64,000 nucleotides of DNA from NCBI RefSeq assembly GCF_017368795.1, contig NZ_JAFNLL010000024.1, forward strand, positions 1 to 64,000. The letters are read 5' to 3'. The notes under the pieces were generated by a model, which did not search any database, was not told where the DNA came from, and saw nothing but the letters and a program-made list of their open reading frames with translations. Below are positions 52,135-62,238 of this stretch, one piece after another. Source of the DNA: Arthrobacter cavernae (GTDB lineage: Bacteria; Actinomycetota; Actinomycetes; Actinomycetales; Micrococcaceae). How positions within the stretch are numbered: position 1 is the stretch's first letter; each line of letters begins with the position of its first letter. A program made the translations under genes and the position numbers.

Positions 52135-53673
52135 GTGACAGACAGTCAGAAATCCGACGAAACAGCAGTAGTGGCCAACGATGAAGCAGTCGAGGCCCCC
52201 GAGGCAGCAGCGCCCGGGACCCCGGCAACGGCTCCCGAGGAGAACGGCACCGGGACGGAAGCACCCGCGGAAAGCCCGGCGGCAGAGCCCCCGGCGGCTC
52301 CGGAGGCAAGCCCCGCGACTCCGGCAGCGCCGCGACCGGCCCCCTCCCCTTCGGCTTTCGCCGCCCGGCCCAAGGCCGCAGCTGGTGTTGTTCCCGCCGC
52401 CCCGGCAGTATCGGCAGCCTCGCTGGCCGAGGCCGCCAAGTGGGGGCGCGCCGAAGGCGATGGGCACGTCTTTCTGACCATCGACGGCGCCGAACGGCCC
52501 GTGGGCCAGTACCCCGGGGTCAGCCCCGAGGAAGCCCTGGGCTACTTCGCCCGGAAGTTCGACGACGTCATCGCCCAGGTTGTCCTCATGGAGCACCGGG
52601 TGGAGTCAAAGGCTCCTGCCACCGACATGCAGAAGACCGTGGCCCATCTGCGCGATCAGCTGGCCGAGGGCAGCATGGTGGGCGACATCCGCTCCGCCGA
52701 GGCCCGCCTTGAGTCGCTGTCCGTCAGGATCGCCGAACTGGAGAAGTCCGAGAAGGCTGCCCACGACGCCGTCCGTGCCACCGAGCTGGCAGCACGCGAG
52801 GCCATTGTGGCCGAGGCTGAAGCCATCTCCGCCCAGGATCCTTCCCAGATCCAGTGGAAGACGTCCAGCGCCCGGATGAACGAGCTCTTCGAGACCTGGA
52901 AGGTCGCCCAGAAGAGCGGCATCCGCCTGGGCCGCAGCAACGAGGACGCCCTGTGGAAGCGGTTCCGTTCCGCACGGACCGTGTTCGACCGTCACCGCCG
53001 CGCCTATTTCTCCCAGCTGGACAGCACCAACACGGCTGCGAAGTCGGCCAAGGAGAACCTGATCGCCGAGGCCGAGGCGCTCTCATCCTCCACTGACTGG
53101 GGCTATGCGGCCGGCGAATACCGCCGCCTCATGGACCAGTGGAAGGCCACCCCGCGCGCCAGCCGCAAGGATGACGATGCCCTGTGGACCCGGTTCCGTG
53201 CCGCCCAGGATGTCTTCTTCAGCAACCGCCAGGCTGCCAATGACGAGATCGACCAGCAGTACACGGCCAACCTTTCCGTCAAGGAACAGCTCGTGGTTGA
53301 GGCCCAGGCCCTGCTGCCGGTCACGGACCTCAACGCCGCCAAGAAGGCCCTGCAGTCCATCCGTGAACGCTGGGAAGAAGCCGGCAAGGTCCCGCGTGCA
53401 GACATGGGACGCATCGAAGCCGGCCTGCGCAAGGTGGAGGACGCCGTACGCGAGGCCGAGGACGACAAGTGGCGCCGGAGCAACCCGGAGACCAAGGCCC
53501 GCACCAACAGCGCGCTGTCACAGCTGGAATCGGCCATCGCCGGACTCCGGGACGACCTGGAGAAGGCCGAAAAGGCCGGCGACCAGCGCCGCATCAAGGC
53601 AGCCCGCGAAGCACTCGAAGCCCGCGAATCCTGGCTCGACCAGATCCAGCGTTCGGCCAGTGACCTCGCCTAG
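52135..53673 (+). CDS. DUF349 domain-containing protein
   Basis: This 512-residue protein has an Ala/Pro/Glu-rich disordered N-terminus of about 100 residues. A short globular part (HVFLTIDGAERPVGQYPGV) and a long, highly charged helical region with several DUF349 repeats follow (repeating WK, LWKRFRSARTVFDRHR, LWTRFRAAQDVFFSNR). It is probably a coiled-coil rod. The function of DUF349 proteins is not established. The GTG start is preferred over an upstream ATG because the first conserved residues follow it; its Shine-Dalgarno sequence is weak. It lies 67 bases after the cyclophilin gene, likely in one transcript. Confidence 0.85.
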   Translation: MTDSQKSDETAVVANDEAVEAPEAAAPGTPATAPEENGTGTEAPAESPAAEPPAAPEASPATPAAPRPAPSPSAFAARPKAAAGVVPAAPAVSAASLAEAAKWGRAEGDGHVFLTIDGAERPVGQYPGVSPEEALGYFARKFDDVIAQVVLMEHRVESKAPATDMQKTVAHLRDQLAEGSMVGDIRSAEARLESLSVRIAELEKSEKAAHDAVRATELAAREAIVAEAEAISAQDPSQIQWKTSSARMNELFETWKVAQKSGIRLGRSNEDALWKRFRSARTVFDRHRRAYFSQLDSTNTAAKSAKENLIAEAEALSSSTDWGYAAGEYRRLMDQWKATPRASRKDDDALWTRFRAAQDVFFSNRQAANDEIDQQYTANLSVKEQLVVEAQALLPVTDLNAAKKALQSIRERWEEAGKVPRADMGRIEAGLRKVEDAVREAEDDKWRRSNPETKARTNSALSQLESAIAGLRDDLEKAEKAGDQRRIKAAREALEARESWLDQIQRSASDLA

Positions 53674-53722
53674 GCCGGACCACCCGCCGCTGAAGGCTTC
53701 CTTCTGAGGCGTTGCTCTTCAC

Positions 53723-53770
53723 GTACAGGCCCCGTCGCGGTTATCCACATAACCGCGACGGGGCCTGTAC
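53723..53770 (+). terminator. 22-bp perfect hairpin after the DUF349 gene, with a DnaA-box-like loop
   Basis: Two perfectly complementary 22-base arms starting GTACAGGCCCCG flank the 4-base loop CCAC. It lies 49 bases after the DUF349 stop codon and 30 bases before the next gene. No T-run follows. The top of the hairpin contains TTATCCACA (53741-53749), identical to the DnaA-box consensus. Confidence 0.75.
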
Positions 53771-53800
53771 TCGTTGGGGCAGGCAGGAAAAGATGGCTGA

Positions 53801-54391
53801 ATGGTCAACGAGTCCCCGCCGCAACAGCAGGAAGCCCAATGCCTGGAGCTCTACGCTCCGAGTCCGCTGTTCAGCTGGGCGGAACTGCAGTCAATGGCTG
53901 CCGACGGCGTGCTGCAGCCCCTGTACGGCCGCAGCTTCACCGCCCCGGGCGTCAGCGTGACACCGCGGCTGCGTGCCCGTGCTGCGGCCCTGACGGTGCC
54001 GGAGAAGATCCGGACCAAGGTGGTGGCCGGCCGCATGACGGCGGCGTGGATCTACGGCTGCGGTGAGCCACCGGACCGGCTGTCTCTGCTGGTGGATGCC
54101 AAGCACCGGATCTCCAGCCTGCGCTCCACGCGCGGCTGCATGCTCCATGAAGTCAAGCTTGGCAAGTTCGACGTCGTGAGCATGGGCGGAATGCTCGTCA
54201 CCAGCCCGCTGCGCACGGCCGTGGATGTGGCCCTGCATGTGGAAGCCGAACGCGCCCTGCCCGTCCTGCGACTGCTGCTTGCGCACGAAGACCTGGGCGT
54301 GCGGCTGCGCCTGCTGACCCTGGCCGTCGAGGCCTCCCCCAGGGTGCCCCACAAGAAGGCGGCCCTGGCCAAGCTGAAAGTACTCGCCTGA
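53801..54391 (+). CDS. AbiEi-like antitoxin-family protein, no partner toxin seen
   Basis: This 196-residue protein has an N-terminal winged-helix-like part (LFSWAELQSMAADGVLQPLYGRSF). A second domain with TSPLRTAVDVALHVEAERALPVLRLLL resembles the C-terminal domain of AbiEi-type antitoxins of type IV systems. No AbiEii nucleotidyltransferase is adjacent: the next gene is rel, convergent. It may be an orphan regulator. The ATG follows the large hairpin by 30 bases. The family call rests on these motifs only. Confidence 0.6.
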   Translation: MVNESPPQQQEAQCLELYAPSPLFSWAELQSMAADGVLQPLYGRSFTAPGVSVTPRLRARAAALTVPEKIRTKVVAGRMTAAWIYGCGEPPDRLSLLVDAKHRISSLRSTRGCMLHEVKLGKFDVVSMGGMLVTSPLRTAVDVALHVEAERALPVLRLLLAHEDLGVRLRLLTLAVEASPRVPHKKAALAKLKVLA

Positions 54392-54400
54392 TGCGTGTTG

Positions 54401-54425
54401 CCTCGCAGGACGTGCGTCTGCGAGG
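54401..54425. terminator. Hairpin between the AbiEi-like gene and rel
   Basis: CCTCGCAG and CTGCGAGG form an 8-bp perfect stem with a 9-base loop between two convergent stop codons. There is no T-run. Confidence 0.45.
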
Positions 54426-54435
54426 AAGGCTGTGC

Positions 54436-56829
54436 CTAGCCGCGCCGGCGGTTCCCGGTGGTGCGGTAGACGTCGAACACGCCGTCGATCCTGCGCACCG
54501 CGCTGAGCACGTGGTGCAGGTACTTGGGGTCGCCCATTTCGAAGGCGAACTTGGAGATCGCCACGCGGTCGCTGGAGGTGTGCACCGAGGCGGCCAGGAT
54601 GTTGACGTGGTTTTCGGACAGCACCCGGGTGACGTCCGAAAGCAGCGACTTCCGGTCCAGGGCTTCGACCTGTATCTCAACCAGGAAGACGCTGGACTGC
54701 GTGGGCGCCCACTCGACTTCCACGATCCTGTCCGGCTGGTCCCGCAGTTCGGAAACGTTGGTGCAGTCCGTGCGGTGCACGGACACGCCGGCGCCACGGG
54801 TGACGAAACCCAGGATGGGGTCGGGCGGGACGGGCGTGCAGCAACGGGCCAGCTTCACCCACACGTCGTCAACGCCGCGGACCACCACACCGGAGTCGGC
54901 GAATTTGGACTTCGCCACCTGGGTGGGGATGCTGACCTCGTCGAGGTCCTCGTCCGGAGTCTCCTTGCTGCCGAGATGCTCCATGAGCTTTTCCATCACG
55001 GACTGTACGGAGGTGTGGTTATCGCCGACGCCGGCGTAGAGCCCGGAAATGTCGACGTAGTGGAAATCCTCCGCCACCTTGGACAGGGCGTCATGCGTCA
55101 TGAGCTTCTGCAGCGGAAGGTTGTGCTTGCGCATCCCGCGCGTCAGCATTTCCTTGCCGCGGTCGATCGCTTCCTCGCGGCGTTCCTTGGTGAACCATTG
55201 CCGGATCTTGTTGCGTGCACGCGCGGACTTGACGAAATGCTGCCAGTCCTGGCTGGGGCCTGCACCCTCGGCCTTGGAGGTGAAGATCTCCACCCAGTCG
55301 CCGTGGTTGAGTTCGCTGTTGAGCGGGACCAGTTTGCCGTTGACCCGGGCACCGATGGTCCTGTGGCCCACTTCGGTGTGGACTGCGTAGGCAAAGTCCA
55401 CGGGGGTCGAACCCGCGGGCAGGGCCATGACCTCACCCTTGGGCGTGAACACGAACACCTCGCGGGCGTTGATCTCGTAGCGGAGCGAGTCCAGGAATTC
55501 CCCGGGATCGGAGGTTTCCTGCTGCCAGTCCACCAGGGAACGCAGCCAGCCCATGTCGCCGTCGCGCGGGCTGCCGGGACCCACCGCGGTGCGGTTCGGC
55601 TGGTCCTTGTACTTCCAGTGCGCCGCCACACCGTATTCGGCCCGGCGGTGCATTTCGTGGGTGCGGATCTGGATCTCCACGGGCTTGCCGCCCGGACCGA
55701 TGACTGTGGTGTGCAGGGACTGGTACATGTTGAACTTCGGCATGGCTATGTAGTCCTTGAACCGCCCGGGCAGGGGGTTCCAGCGCGAATGCAGGGTGCC
55801 GAGGGCCGCGTAACAGTCGCGGACGGAATCCACCAGGACGCGCACGCCCATGAGGTCGTTGATGTCGTCGAAGTCCTTGTCCCGGACGATCATCTTCTGG
55901 TAGATCGAGTAGTAGTGCTTGGGCCGGCCCGTGATGGTGGCCTTGATGCGGGAGGCGCGCAGGTCGTCCGCGATTTGGTTGCGGATGACGCTGAGGCTCT
56001 TTTCGCGCTCGGGCGTCCTGTCCCCCACCATGCGGACGATTTCCTCGTACACCTTGGGGTACAGGGCTGCGAAGGAAAGGTCCTCGAGCTCCCACTTGAC
56101 GGTGTTCATGCCGAGGCGGTGGGCCAGCGGGGCGAAGATTTCCAGGGTTTCGCGGGCCTTGCGGGACGAGGACTCGGCCGAAACGAAGCGCCAGGTGCGC
56201 GCGTTGTGGAGACGGTCGGCGAGCTTGATCATCAGCACGCGGATGTCCTTGGCCATGGCCACAACCATCTTGCGCACGGTCTCGGACTGCGCTGCCTCGC
56301 CGAAGCTGACCTTGTCGAGCTTGGTCACGCCGTCCACCAGCATGGCCACTTCCGGGCCGAAGTCCGCCGTCAGGTTTGCCAGCGTGTAGGGCGTGTCCTC
56401 GACGGTGTCGTGCAACAGGGCCGCCGCCAGGGTGGTCCCCGTCATCCCCAGTTCCGCCAGGATGGTGGCGACGGCAACGGGGTGGGTGATGTAGGGATCG
56501 CCGCTCTTGCGCTTCTGCCCCTGATGGCTGCGTTCGGCGACGGTGAACGCCCGCTGGATCAGCTCCAGATCTTCCCGGGGGTTGTTGGCACGTACCGTCC
56601 GCAGCAGCGGCTCAAGGATCGGCGAATAGGGCGTCACGCCACGGCCTGTGAGCCTGGCGAGCCGCGAACGGGTGCGTTCACGGCGTCCGGGGAAGGTGGG
56701 GCGCACGCCAGGACTATCCAAGGGCACCGCGCCGGAGGCGTGGCCCGTGTCCATTGACCCCGTACCGGGCACACTGCTGTAACCGTCATCCCCGCCCGCC
56801 GGTGGCGCCGACGTCGCACGTTCTTCCAC
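54436..56829 (-). CDS. rel: Bifunctional (p)ppGpp synthetase/hydrolase (Rel)
   Basis: This 797-residue enzyme both makes and degrades the stringent-response alarmone. The hydrolase HD domain has HTHP-like YITHPVAVA and LLHDTVEDT. The synthetase domain has [15 protein letters not shown]. The TGS domain includes [25 protein letters not shown], and a C-terminal ACT domain ends the protein. The GTG at 56829 is preferred over the GTG at 56844 because GAGGGG lies seven bases upstream. A promoter at 56863-56890 would place the mRNA start just before it. Confidence 0.96.
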   Translation of the reverse strand: MEERATSAPPAGGDDGYSSVPGTGSMDTGHASGAVPLDSPGVRPTFPGRRERTRSRLARLTGRGVTPYSPILEPLLRTVRANNPREDLELIQRAFTVAERSHQGQKRKSGDPYITHPVAVATILAELGMTGTTLAAALLHDTVEDTPYTLANLTADFGPEVAMLVDGVTKLDKVSFGEAAQSETVRKMVVAMAKDIRVLMIKLADRLHNARTWRFVSAESSSRKARETLEIFAPLAHRLGMNTVKWELEDLSFAALYPKVYEEIVRMVGDRTPEREKSLSVIRNQIADDLRASRIKATITGRPKHYYSIYQKMIVRDKDFDDINDLMGVRVLVDSVRDCYAALGTLHSRWNPLPGRFKDYIAMPKFNMYQSLHTTVIGPGGKPVEIQIRTHEMHRRAEYGVAAHWKYKDQPNRTAVGPGSPRDGDMGWLRSLVDWQQETSDPGEFLDSLRYEINAREVFVFTPKGEVMALPAGSTPVDFAYAVHTEVGHRTIGARVNGKLVPLNSELNHGDWVEIFTSKAEGAGPSQDWQHFVKSARARNKIRQWFTKERREEAIDRGKEMLTRGMRKHNLPLQKLMTHDALSKVAEDFHYVDISGLYAGVGDNHTSVQSVMEKLMEHLGSKETPDEDLDEVSIPTQVAKSKFADSGVVVRGVDDVWVKLARCCTPVPPDPILGFVTRGAGVSVHRTDCTNVSELRDQPDRIVEVEWAPTQSSVFLVEIQVEALDRKSLLSDVTRVLSENHVNILAASVHTSSDRVAISKFAFEMGDPKYLHHVLSAVRRIDGVFDVYRTTGNRRRG

Positions 56830-56862
56830 AGAAGCACCCCTCACGACTGACTTAATTCTTCC

Positions 56863-56890
56863 AGTCTATTCCCGCAGGTTAACACTCCAA
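56863..56890 (-). promoter_or_regulatory. Promoter of rel
   Basis: On the minus strand TTGGAG (56890-56885) and TAGACT (56868-56863) are separated by 16 bases. The expected start near 56857 leaves a leader of about 28 bases with GAGGGG before the GTG at 56829. Confidence 0.55.
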
Positions 56891-56923
56891 CAACCGGACG
56901 GCACCATGACGAACGCGCCAACG

Positions 56924-56965
56924 GCAAGGGCCGGCCCCGCCGTGGTGGCGGGGGCCGGCCCTTGC
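56924..56965 (-). terminator. GC-rich hairpin downstream of secF
   Basis: GCAAGGGCCGGCCCC and its exact complement form at least 15 base pairs around a short GC-rich loop, 14 bases beyond the secF stop. There is no T-run. It separates the secDF unit from the rel promoter. Confidence 0.65.
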
Positions 56966-56978
56966 ATTGCGGTGTCCG

Positions 56979-57983
56979 CTAGACGGTGGCTGCCTCGGAG
57001 GCAGCATCCGCACGGCGCTGGGCCACCTTCTTGGCCTGCTTGACCAGCTCCGGCTCGCCCTGCCGCAGCCAGGCGTAGAGCGGGGCCGCGATGAAGATCG
57101 TGGCGGCGGTGCCGATCAGGATGCCCACAAACAGTGCCAGCGAGAGGTCACGCAGGGTGCCGGCGCCGAGGAGTCCGGCTCCGATGAAGAGGATCGCGGC
57201 AACCGGCAGGACGGCGACCATCATGGTGTTGATGGACCGGACCAGCGTCTGGTTGACGGCGAGGTTGACTTCTTCGGCGAAGGTGCGCCGGCTGGAGGTG
57301 GTGACGTCCGCAGTGTTCTCGCGGATCTTGTCGAAGACCACCACGGTGTCGTACAGCGAGTAGCTCAGGACGGTCAGGAAGCCGATGATCGCCGACGGCG
57401 TCACTTCGAAGTCGCTGAGGGCGTAGACGCCGGCCGTGGTGAACATCGTGACGAGCATGCCCACGAGGGCGGAAAGCGACATCTTCCAGGTCCGGAAGTA
57501 CAGGGCCATGAGCACGGCGGCGAGGCCGACAAAGACCATCAGGCCGATCAGGGCCTGCTTGGTCACGTCCTGTCCCCAGGTGGGTCCGATGAAGGTCGAG
57601 GTGACCTCGTTGTCGGTGACGCCGTAGGCGCTGGTGAGGCCTTCCTTGACCCGGATGGTCTCGTCCTCGCTCAGCTTGTCCGTCTGGATGCGCATGGTGG
57701 TGCCTGCCACGTTGGCGACGCGGGGCACGGCACCGGAAACCACGTCATGGACGGCCTTTTCGCCGAGCGCAGCCGAGGTGGTCTTCACGTTGGAGACGGT
57801 GAATTCGGAGCCGCCGCGGAATTCGATGCCCAGGTTGAATCCTCCCTTGACGGCGGGAACCAAAATGGACACGGCCACGGCGACGGCGGCGATGATGAAC
57901 CAGATCTTCTTGGCGGCAACAAAGTTGTACGAGCGCTTGCCCGTGTAGAGCTCATTGCCGAAGGTTGCGAAGCTCGATGTCAT
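56979..57983 (-). CDS. secF: Protein translocase subunit SecF
   Basis: This 334-residue membrane protein works with SecD to pull exported proteins through SecYEG, using the proton gradient. It has six predicted membrane segments and the conserved motifs GIEFRGGSEF in the periplasmic loop and SLYDTVVVFDKIREN in the membrane part. The ATG overlaps the secD stop as TAATG. No apt gene lies between secF and rel. Confidence 0.96.
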   Translation of the reverse strand: MTSSFATFGNELYTGKRSYNFVAAKKIWFIIAAVAVAVSILVPAVKGGFNLGIEFRGGSEFTVSNVKTTSAALGEKAVHDVVSGAVPRVANVAGTTMRIQTDKLSEDETIRVKEGLTSAYGVTDNEVTSTFIGPTWGQDVTKQALIGLMVFVGLAAVLMALYFRTWKMSLSALVGMLVTMFTTAGVYALSDFEVTPSAIIGFLTVLSYSLYDTVVVFDKIRENTADVTTSSRRTFAEEVNLAVNQTLVRSINTMMVAVLPVAAILFIGAGLLGAGTLRDLSLALFVGILIGTAATIFIAAPLYAWLRQGEPELVKQAKKVAQRRADAASEAATV

Positions 57984-59725
57984 TACTTCTCCTCCTTGGT
58001 GCCGTTGGAAGAACCGGCCAGCTGGCCCTGCTTTTCAGCAAGGCGCCGTTCGGCAATGGTCATGCGGCGTTCGGCCTCAGCCACGGCACCGGTGTTGCGG
58101 GCACGGACCACGGCGGGCTTCTCCGTGGGTGTGCGGAGCCGGCCGGCACCGCGGTACAGGGGCACGGCGCCCAGGCGGTCCGGGGAAAGGCCCGAGAACC
58201 GGTGGCCATCGCCGAAGAACTTGGTGCGGGCGAGCAGCTGCAGCACAGGGTGGGTGAAGATGAACACGACCAGGAGGTCGGCCACGGCGGTCAGGCCCAG
58301 GGTGAAGGCGAAGCCACGCACGTTGCCCACGGCCACGAAGTACAGCACCAGTGCCGCCAGCAGGTTGACGGCCTTGGAGGCCAGGACCGTGCGCTTGGCA
58401 CGCTTCCAGCCGTTCTCGACGGCGGACACGAGGCCGCGCCCCTCACGCAGTTCGTCGCGGATGCGTTCGAAGTAGACGATGAAGGAGTCCGCAGTCTGGC
58501 CGATGGCCACGATCAGGCCGGCGACACCGGCCAGTGAGAGGCGGTAGTTCTCGGTCCAGCCAAGGATGGCAATGGCCAGGTACGTCAGGGCACCGGCCAC
58601 CACGAGGGAGGCAATGGTGACCAAGCCCAGCGCCCGGTACTGGAACAGCGAGTAGACAACCACCAGCAGGAGGCCGATCAGGCCGGCCAGCAGGCCGAGG
58701 CGGAGCTGTTCGCCACCGAGCGTGGCCGAAATCTGCTGCTCGGACTGGATTTCAAAGCTGATCGGCAGTGCACCGTAGCGCAGCTGGTCGGAGAGCGCCT
58801 TGGCCGATGCCTGGGTGAAGTTGCCCGTGATCTGCGGACGGCCGTCGGTGATGACAGCAAGGGAACGCGGCGCCGAAATGACCTGGTCGTCCAGGACGAT
58901 GGCGAACTGGGACTTGGGGTCGTTGCCGATCTCGCCGCCGGCAGCGATGTAGAACTGGTTCAGGCGCTCGGTGACGGCCTTGAACTTGGAAGCGGCATCA
59001 CCGTTGAAAACGATGTTGACGCCCCAGGCGTTGGTGACCGATCCTTGGGCGCCCTGCACCTGGCTGAAGGAAGATTCAGTGATGTCCTGGCCCTTGACCT
59101 CAACGGGACCGAGGATGTACTTCAGGCCGGTGGAAGGCTCGCAGCTCACCAGCGGCTTGGCCGGGTCGGAGCGCTCCTGCCTGTCCGTCGCAGGATTCAC
59201 GCAGTCCAGGGCCTCGAAGGCCTTCACGACGTCGGCGGTGACCCAGTTCGAGTCGCTCGCATTGGTGGGCGCCGCGGCGGGCACGGGCAGCTGGTCCTCC
59301 GGAGTGCGGGACTCAACGGGAATGGCAGCGCCGTCACCGACGGCAATGACCGGACGGAAGTTCATGTCCGCCGAGGCCTGGATCAGCGCGCGGGTTTCCC
59401 TGGAAGGAGTTCCCGGGAGGCTCACCACCACGTTGCGGCCGGACTGGGTGCTGATTTCGGCTTCGGCAACACCGGAACCGTCCACGCGCTGGCGGATGAT
59501 GGCAACGGCCTGGTTCAGCTGCTCCTCATTGATGTCCCCCGAGCCCTCAACCTTGGGCGCCAGGATCATCTGGGTGCCGCCTTCAAGGTCCAGGGCCAGC
59601 TTGGGCGCCCAGCTCGCGTGACCCGAGATGACGCCGCCGCCCAGGACTGCTGTCAGTACAACGAAAATTGCTCCAAGCCATGTCAGCACCCTGCGGGCTG
59701 TGTTTTTGGGGCCGGTCCGTGCCAT
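57983..59725 (-). CDS. secD: Protein translocase subunit SecD
   Basis: This 580-residue membrane protein has the SecD signature KLALDLEGGTQMIL after the first membrane helix. A large periplasmic domain follows, then five more helices with GQTADSFIVYFERIRDEL and SLFQYRALGLV. The C-terminus is a charged tail of about 60 residues. The ATG has AGGAAG eight bases upstream. It is preceded by yajC on the same strand. Confidence 0.97.
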   Translation of the reverse strand: MARTGPKNTARRVLTWLGAIFVVLTAVLGGGVISGHASWAPKLALDLEGGTQMILAPKVEGSGDINEEQLNQAVAIIRQRVDGSGVAEAEISTQSGRNVVVSLPGTPSRETRALIQASADMNFRPVIAVGDGAAIPVESRTPEDQLPVPAAAPTNASDSNWVTADVVKAFEALDCVNPATDRQERSDPAKPLVSCEPSTGLKYILGPVEVKGQDITESSFSQVQGAQGSVTNAWGVNIVFNGDAASKFKAVTERLNQFYIAAGGEIGNDPKSQFAIVLDDQVISAPRSLAVITDGRPQITGNFTQASAKALSDQLRYGALPISFEIQSEQQISATLGGEQLRLGLLAGLIGLLLVVVYSLFQYRALGLVTIASLVVAGALTYLAIAILGWTENYRLSLAGVAGLIVAIGQTADSFIVYFERIRDELREGRGLVSAVENGWKRAKRTVLASKAVNLLAALVLYFVAVGNVRGFAFTLGLTAVADLLVVFIFTHPVLQLLARTKFFGDGHRFSGLSPDRLGAVPLYRGAGRLRTPTEKPAVVRARNTGAVAEAERRMTIAERRLAEKQGQLAGSSNGTKEEK

Positions 59726-59838
59726 TATCGATCTTCCTGTTGATGCCGGAACGGCCGCCGGCGGGCGCTGGTGAGCGCCTGCCGGCGGCGGTCCGCTGCC
59801 GTAGAGGTTGTTCGCGCGGTGTTCCCGCGGCTTACGGT

Positions 59839-60246
59839 CTAGCTGTCCTTCTTGTCCTCACCGTTGGGGCGCGCGATGGTCTCGTCCGGGGTCTCGGAGG
59901 AGGCAGGCGTTTCAGGAGTGGCCGGAGCCTCAGCCTCGGAACCCGTGAGGGAGGACGCGTCGTCCGGAACCACCGGGGCTGCCTCGGTGGGCTCGATGAT
60001 CTTGGTCACGGCCTGGCGGTGCACGGTGGCCTGGTTGCCGGGAGACAGTTCGAGAACGACTTTATTCTCGGCCTCGTCCATCGAGACGATGCGTCCGAAC
60101 AGCCCGAAGCTGGTCATGACGTCCACTCCGGGGGCAAACTTGGACTGCAGCGTGGCCTGCTGCTGCTGGGTCTTCTTGTTGCGGCGGAACATCATGAAGA
60201 CAAAAAGTCCAAGCATGACGAACAGCAGTATGGTCATTGGGTCCAC
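59839..60246 (-). CDS. yajC: Preprotein translocase subunit YajC
   Basis: This 135-residue protein has one N-terminal membrane helix (MTILLFVMLGLFVFMMFRR) and a small soluble domain (LQSKFAPGVDVMTSFGLFGRI, NQATVHRQAVTKII). An acidic Pro/Thr/Glu tail of about 50 residues is longer than in E. coli. It is an accessory partner of SecDF. The GTG at 60246 reads MDPMTILLF; an ATG three codons later is possible. It lies upstream of secD by 113 bases. Confidence 0.92.
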   Translation of the reverse strand: MDPMTILLFVMLGLFVFMMFRRNKKTQQQQATLQSKFAPGVDVMTSFGLFGRIVSMDEAENKVVLELSPGNQATVHRQAVTKIIEPTEAAPVVPDDASSLTGSEAEAPATPETPASSETPDETIARPNGEDKKDS

Positions 60247-60422
60247 AGGGAAGTTCCGTTCTGTACTTACGTTTCTGGTTCGCGGCATCGTCCCGGCGGA
60301 CCCTGCGGCTGTGAGGCGTTGCCCGCCGGCCGCATGCTGCTCCGCAGGGCGGTGCACAGATCCAAGGACTCGGACGTGCCGAGTGTCATACCAGTCTAGA
60401 GGGAAAAGCTGGACACAAGGTG

Positions 60423-61499
60423 TTAGCGGCCGGTGTCGGCTGTTTCGGCTTCCGTTTCCTCTTCCGCGAAGAGGGCCAGTGCTTCCTGGCCGAAAACGCC
60501 GGCCGGCACGGCATAGCCGAGGTGGGTCCAGGCCGGGGCCATGGCAATCCGTCCCCTCGGGGTCCGGCCGAGGAGGCCTTCCCTGACAAGGTAGGGCTCG
60601 GCGACGGTTTCCACCGTTTCGGGTTCTTCGCCGACAGCGATCGCCAGGGTGGACAGGCCCACCGGTCCGCCGTTGAACTTGGTGATGAGGGCTTCCAAGA
60701 CGGAGCGGTCCAGGCGGTCAAGCCCCCGCTTGTCGACCTCGTACATGTCCAGCGCGGCGGACGCCGAATGGGAATCGATCTGCTCTATGCCGTGCACCAG
60801 GGCCCAGTCACGGACACGCCGCAGCAGGCGGTTCGCTATGCGGGGGGTCCCCCGGGAGCGGCCCGCGATTTCGCTGAACCCCGCAGAGTTGACCTTCAGG
60901 TCCAGAAGTCCGGCCGATCGGCGCAGCACCAGCTCCAGTTCCGCGACGGAGTAGAACTCAAGGTGGCCGGTGAACCCGAAGCGGTCGCGCAGCGGCCCGG
61001 GAAGGAGCCCGGCCCGGGTGGTGGCCCCTACCAGGGTGAACGGGGGAAGTTCCAGCGGGATGGCGGTGGCGCCGGCGCCCTTGCCCACCACGATGTCCAC
61101 GCGGAAGTCTTCCATGGCCATGTAGAGCATTTCCTCGGCGGGCCGGGACATCCGGTGGATCTCGTCCAGGAAGAGCACTTCCCCCTCCGAAAGCGAGGAC
61201 AGGATGGCGGCCAGGTCACCGGCGTGCTGGATGGCGGGGCCGCTGCTGATGCGCAGCGGCGCATTCATTTCCGAGGCGACGATCATGGCGAGCGTGGTCT
61301 TGCCCAGGCCCGGAGGCCCGGAAAACAGCACGTGGTCCGCGCTGCGCCCGCGCATGCGGGATGCCTCGAGAACCAGGGAAAGCTGCTTGCGGACCCGGTG
61401 CTGGCCCACGAAGTCGTGCAGGTTCTTGGGCCGCAGTGCCGCCTCGATGGCGCGTTCCTCCGGCTCTTCCCCCCCGCCTACAAGGGACGGCTCAGCCAC
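60423..61499 (-). CDS. ruvB: Holliday junction branch migration helicase RuvB
   Basis: This 358-residue AAA+ motor drives branch migration together with RuvA. Walker A is [13 protein letters not shown], Walker B is [14 protein letters not shown], sensor 1 is [20 protein letters not shown], and the arginine finger is [16 protein letters not shown]. The GTG overlaps the ruvA stop by eight bases. It is the third gene of ruvC-ruvA-ruvB. Confidence 0.97.
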   Translation of the reverse strand: MAEPSLVGGGEEPEERAIEAALRPKNLHDFVGQHRVRKQLSLVLEASRMRGRSADHVLFSGPPGLGKTTLAMIVASEMNAPLRISSGPAIQHAGDLAAILSSLSEGEVLFLDEIHRMSRPAEEMLYMAMEDFRVDIVVGKGAGATAIPLELPPFTLVGATTRAGLLPGPLRDRFGFTGHLEFYSVAELELVLRRSAGLLDLKVNSAGFSEIAGRSRGTPRIANRLLRRVRDWALVHGIEQIDSHSASAALDMYEVDKRGLDRLDRSVLEALITKFNGGPVGLSTLAIAVGEEPETVETVAEPYLVREGLLGRTPRGRIAMAPAWTHLGYAVPAGVFGQEALALFAEEETEAETADTGR

Positions 61500-62136
61500 G
61501 GCTGCCTACCCGGTTCCCCGCACGGGCACCGTCCTGGCCCAGCCAGCGCAGGGTGGCCCGCAGGATCTGGGCGACGTTGCCGTCCTCTGCCAACCCGGGG
61601 GAATCCGCCAGCGCCTTGTCGATGCTGCCGGTGGCATCTTTCTCGGACCAGCCCAGGCTGGTCATCGCGGCGACGACCTGCGGTTTCCAGACCGTCTCCG
61701 CAGAAAGCGCCGGAGTTGGGGCGGCGCCGGTGCCGTGCGGCACGAGCTTACCGGCGAGTTCGAGCACAATGCGGCCCGCTACCTTGGGGCCGATGCCCGG
61801 AACCTTGGTGAAGGTCTTGCTGTCGCCGGTGTGCGCGGCCACGCGGATGGCCTCGGGTTCGTGGACGGCCAGCACGGCAAGCGCCAGGCGCGGCCCCACG
61901 CCGCTCACACTGAGCAGGACGTCGAAAACTTCCCGTTCGTCGTCGTCGGCAAAGCCGAAAAGGGTCAGCGAGTCTTCCCGGACGATCAGGGAGGTGAAGA
62001 GTTTCGCTTCCTCGCCGAGCTTCAGGTGGCCCAGGGTCTGCGGCGTCGCGAAGACGCTCATTCCGGCACCGTTGAGGTCGATGACCGCCGTCGACAGACC
62101 AACGTGTGCCACGGTTCCGCGGAGAAAACTGATCAA
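61492..62136 (-). CDS. ruvA: Holliday junction branch migration protein RuvA
   Basis: This 214-residue protein binds the four-way junction and anchors RuvB. The OB-fold begins [13 protein letters not shown]. Two helix-hairpin-helix motifs follow ([16 protein letters not shown] and [17 protein letters not shown]), then a flexible linker and the C-terminal domain ([17 protein letters not shown]). The TTG at 62136 has AGGAG seven bases upstream and gives the family start; an earlier ATG adds 12 residues. Confidence 0.95.
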   Translation of the reverse strand: MISFLRGTVAHVGLSTAVIDLNGAGMSVFATPQTLGHLKLGEEAKLFTSLIVREDSLTLFGFADDDEREVFDVLLSVSGVGPRLALAVLAVHEPEAIRVAAHTGDSKTFTKVPGIGPKVAGRIVLELAGKLVPHGTGAAPTPALSAETVWKPQVVAAMTSLGWSEKDATGSIDKALADSPGLAEDGNVAQILRATLRWLGQDGARAGNRVGSRG

Positions 62137-62238
62137 GACCCGGCTCCTGAAGTACCGTCCACCCTCCGGCAAGCAGGAAGCAGCAGGGGCGGACTATCCG
62201 AACATATCTACGAACAGACTAGCAAGAGCAGCGCTGAT

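Noticed and set aside
53741..53749. Replication origin suggested by a perfect DnaA box
   Set aside because: Only one exact box was found. There is no cluster of boxes, no AT-rich unwinding element, and no dnaA, dnaN or rpmH nearby.
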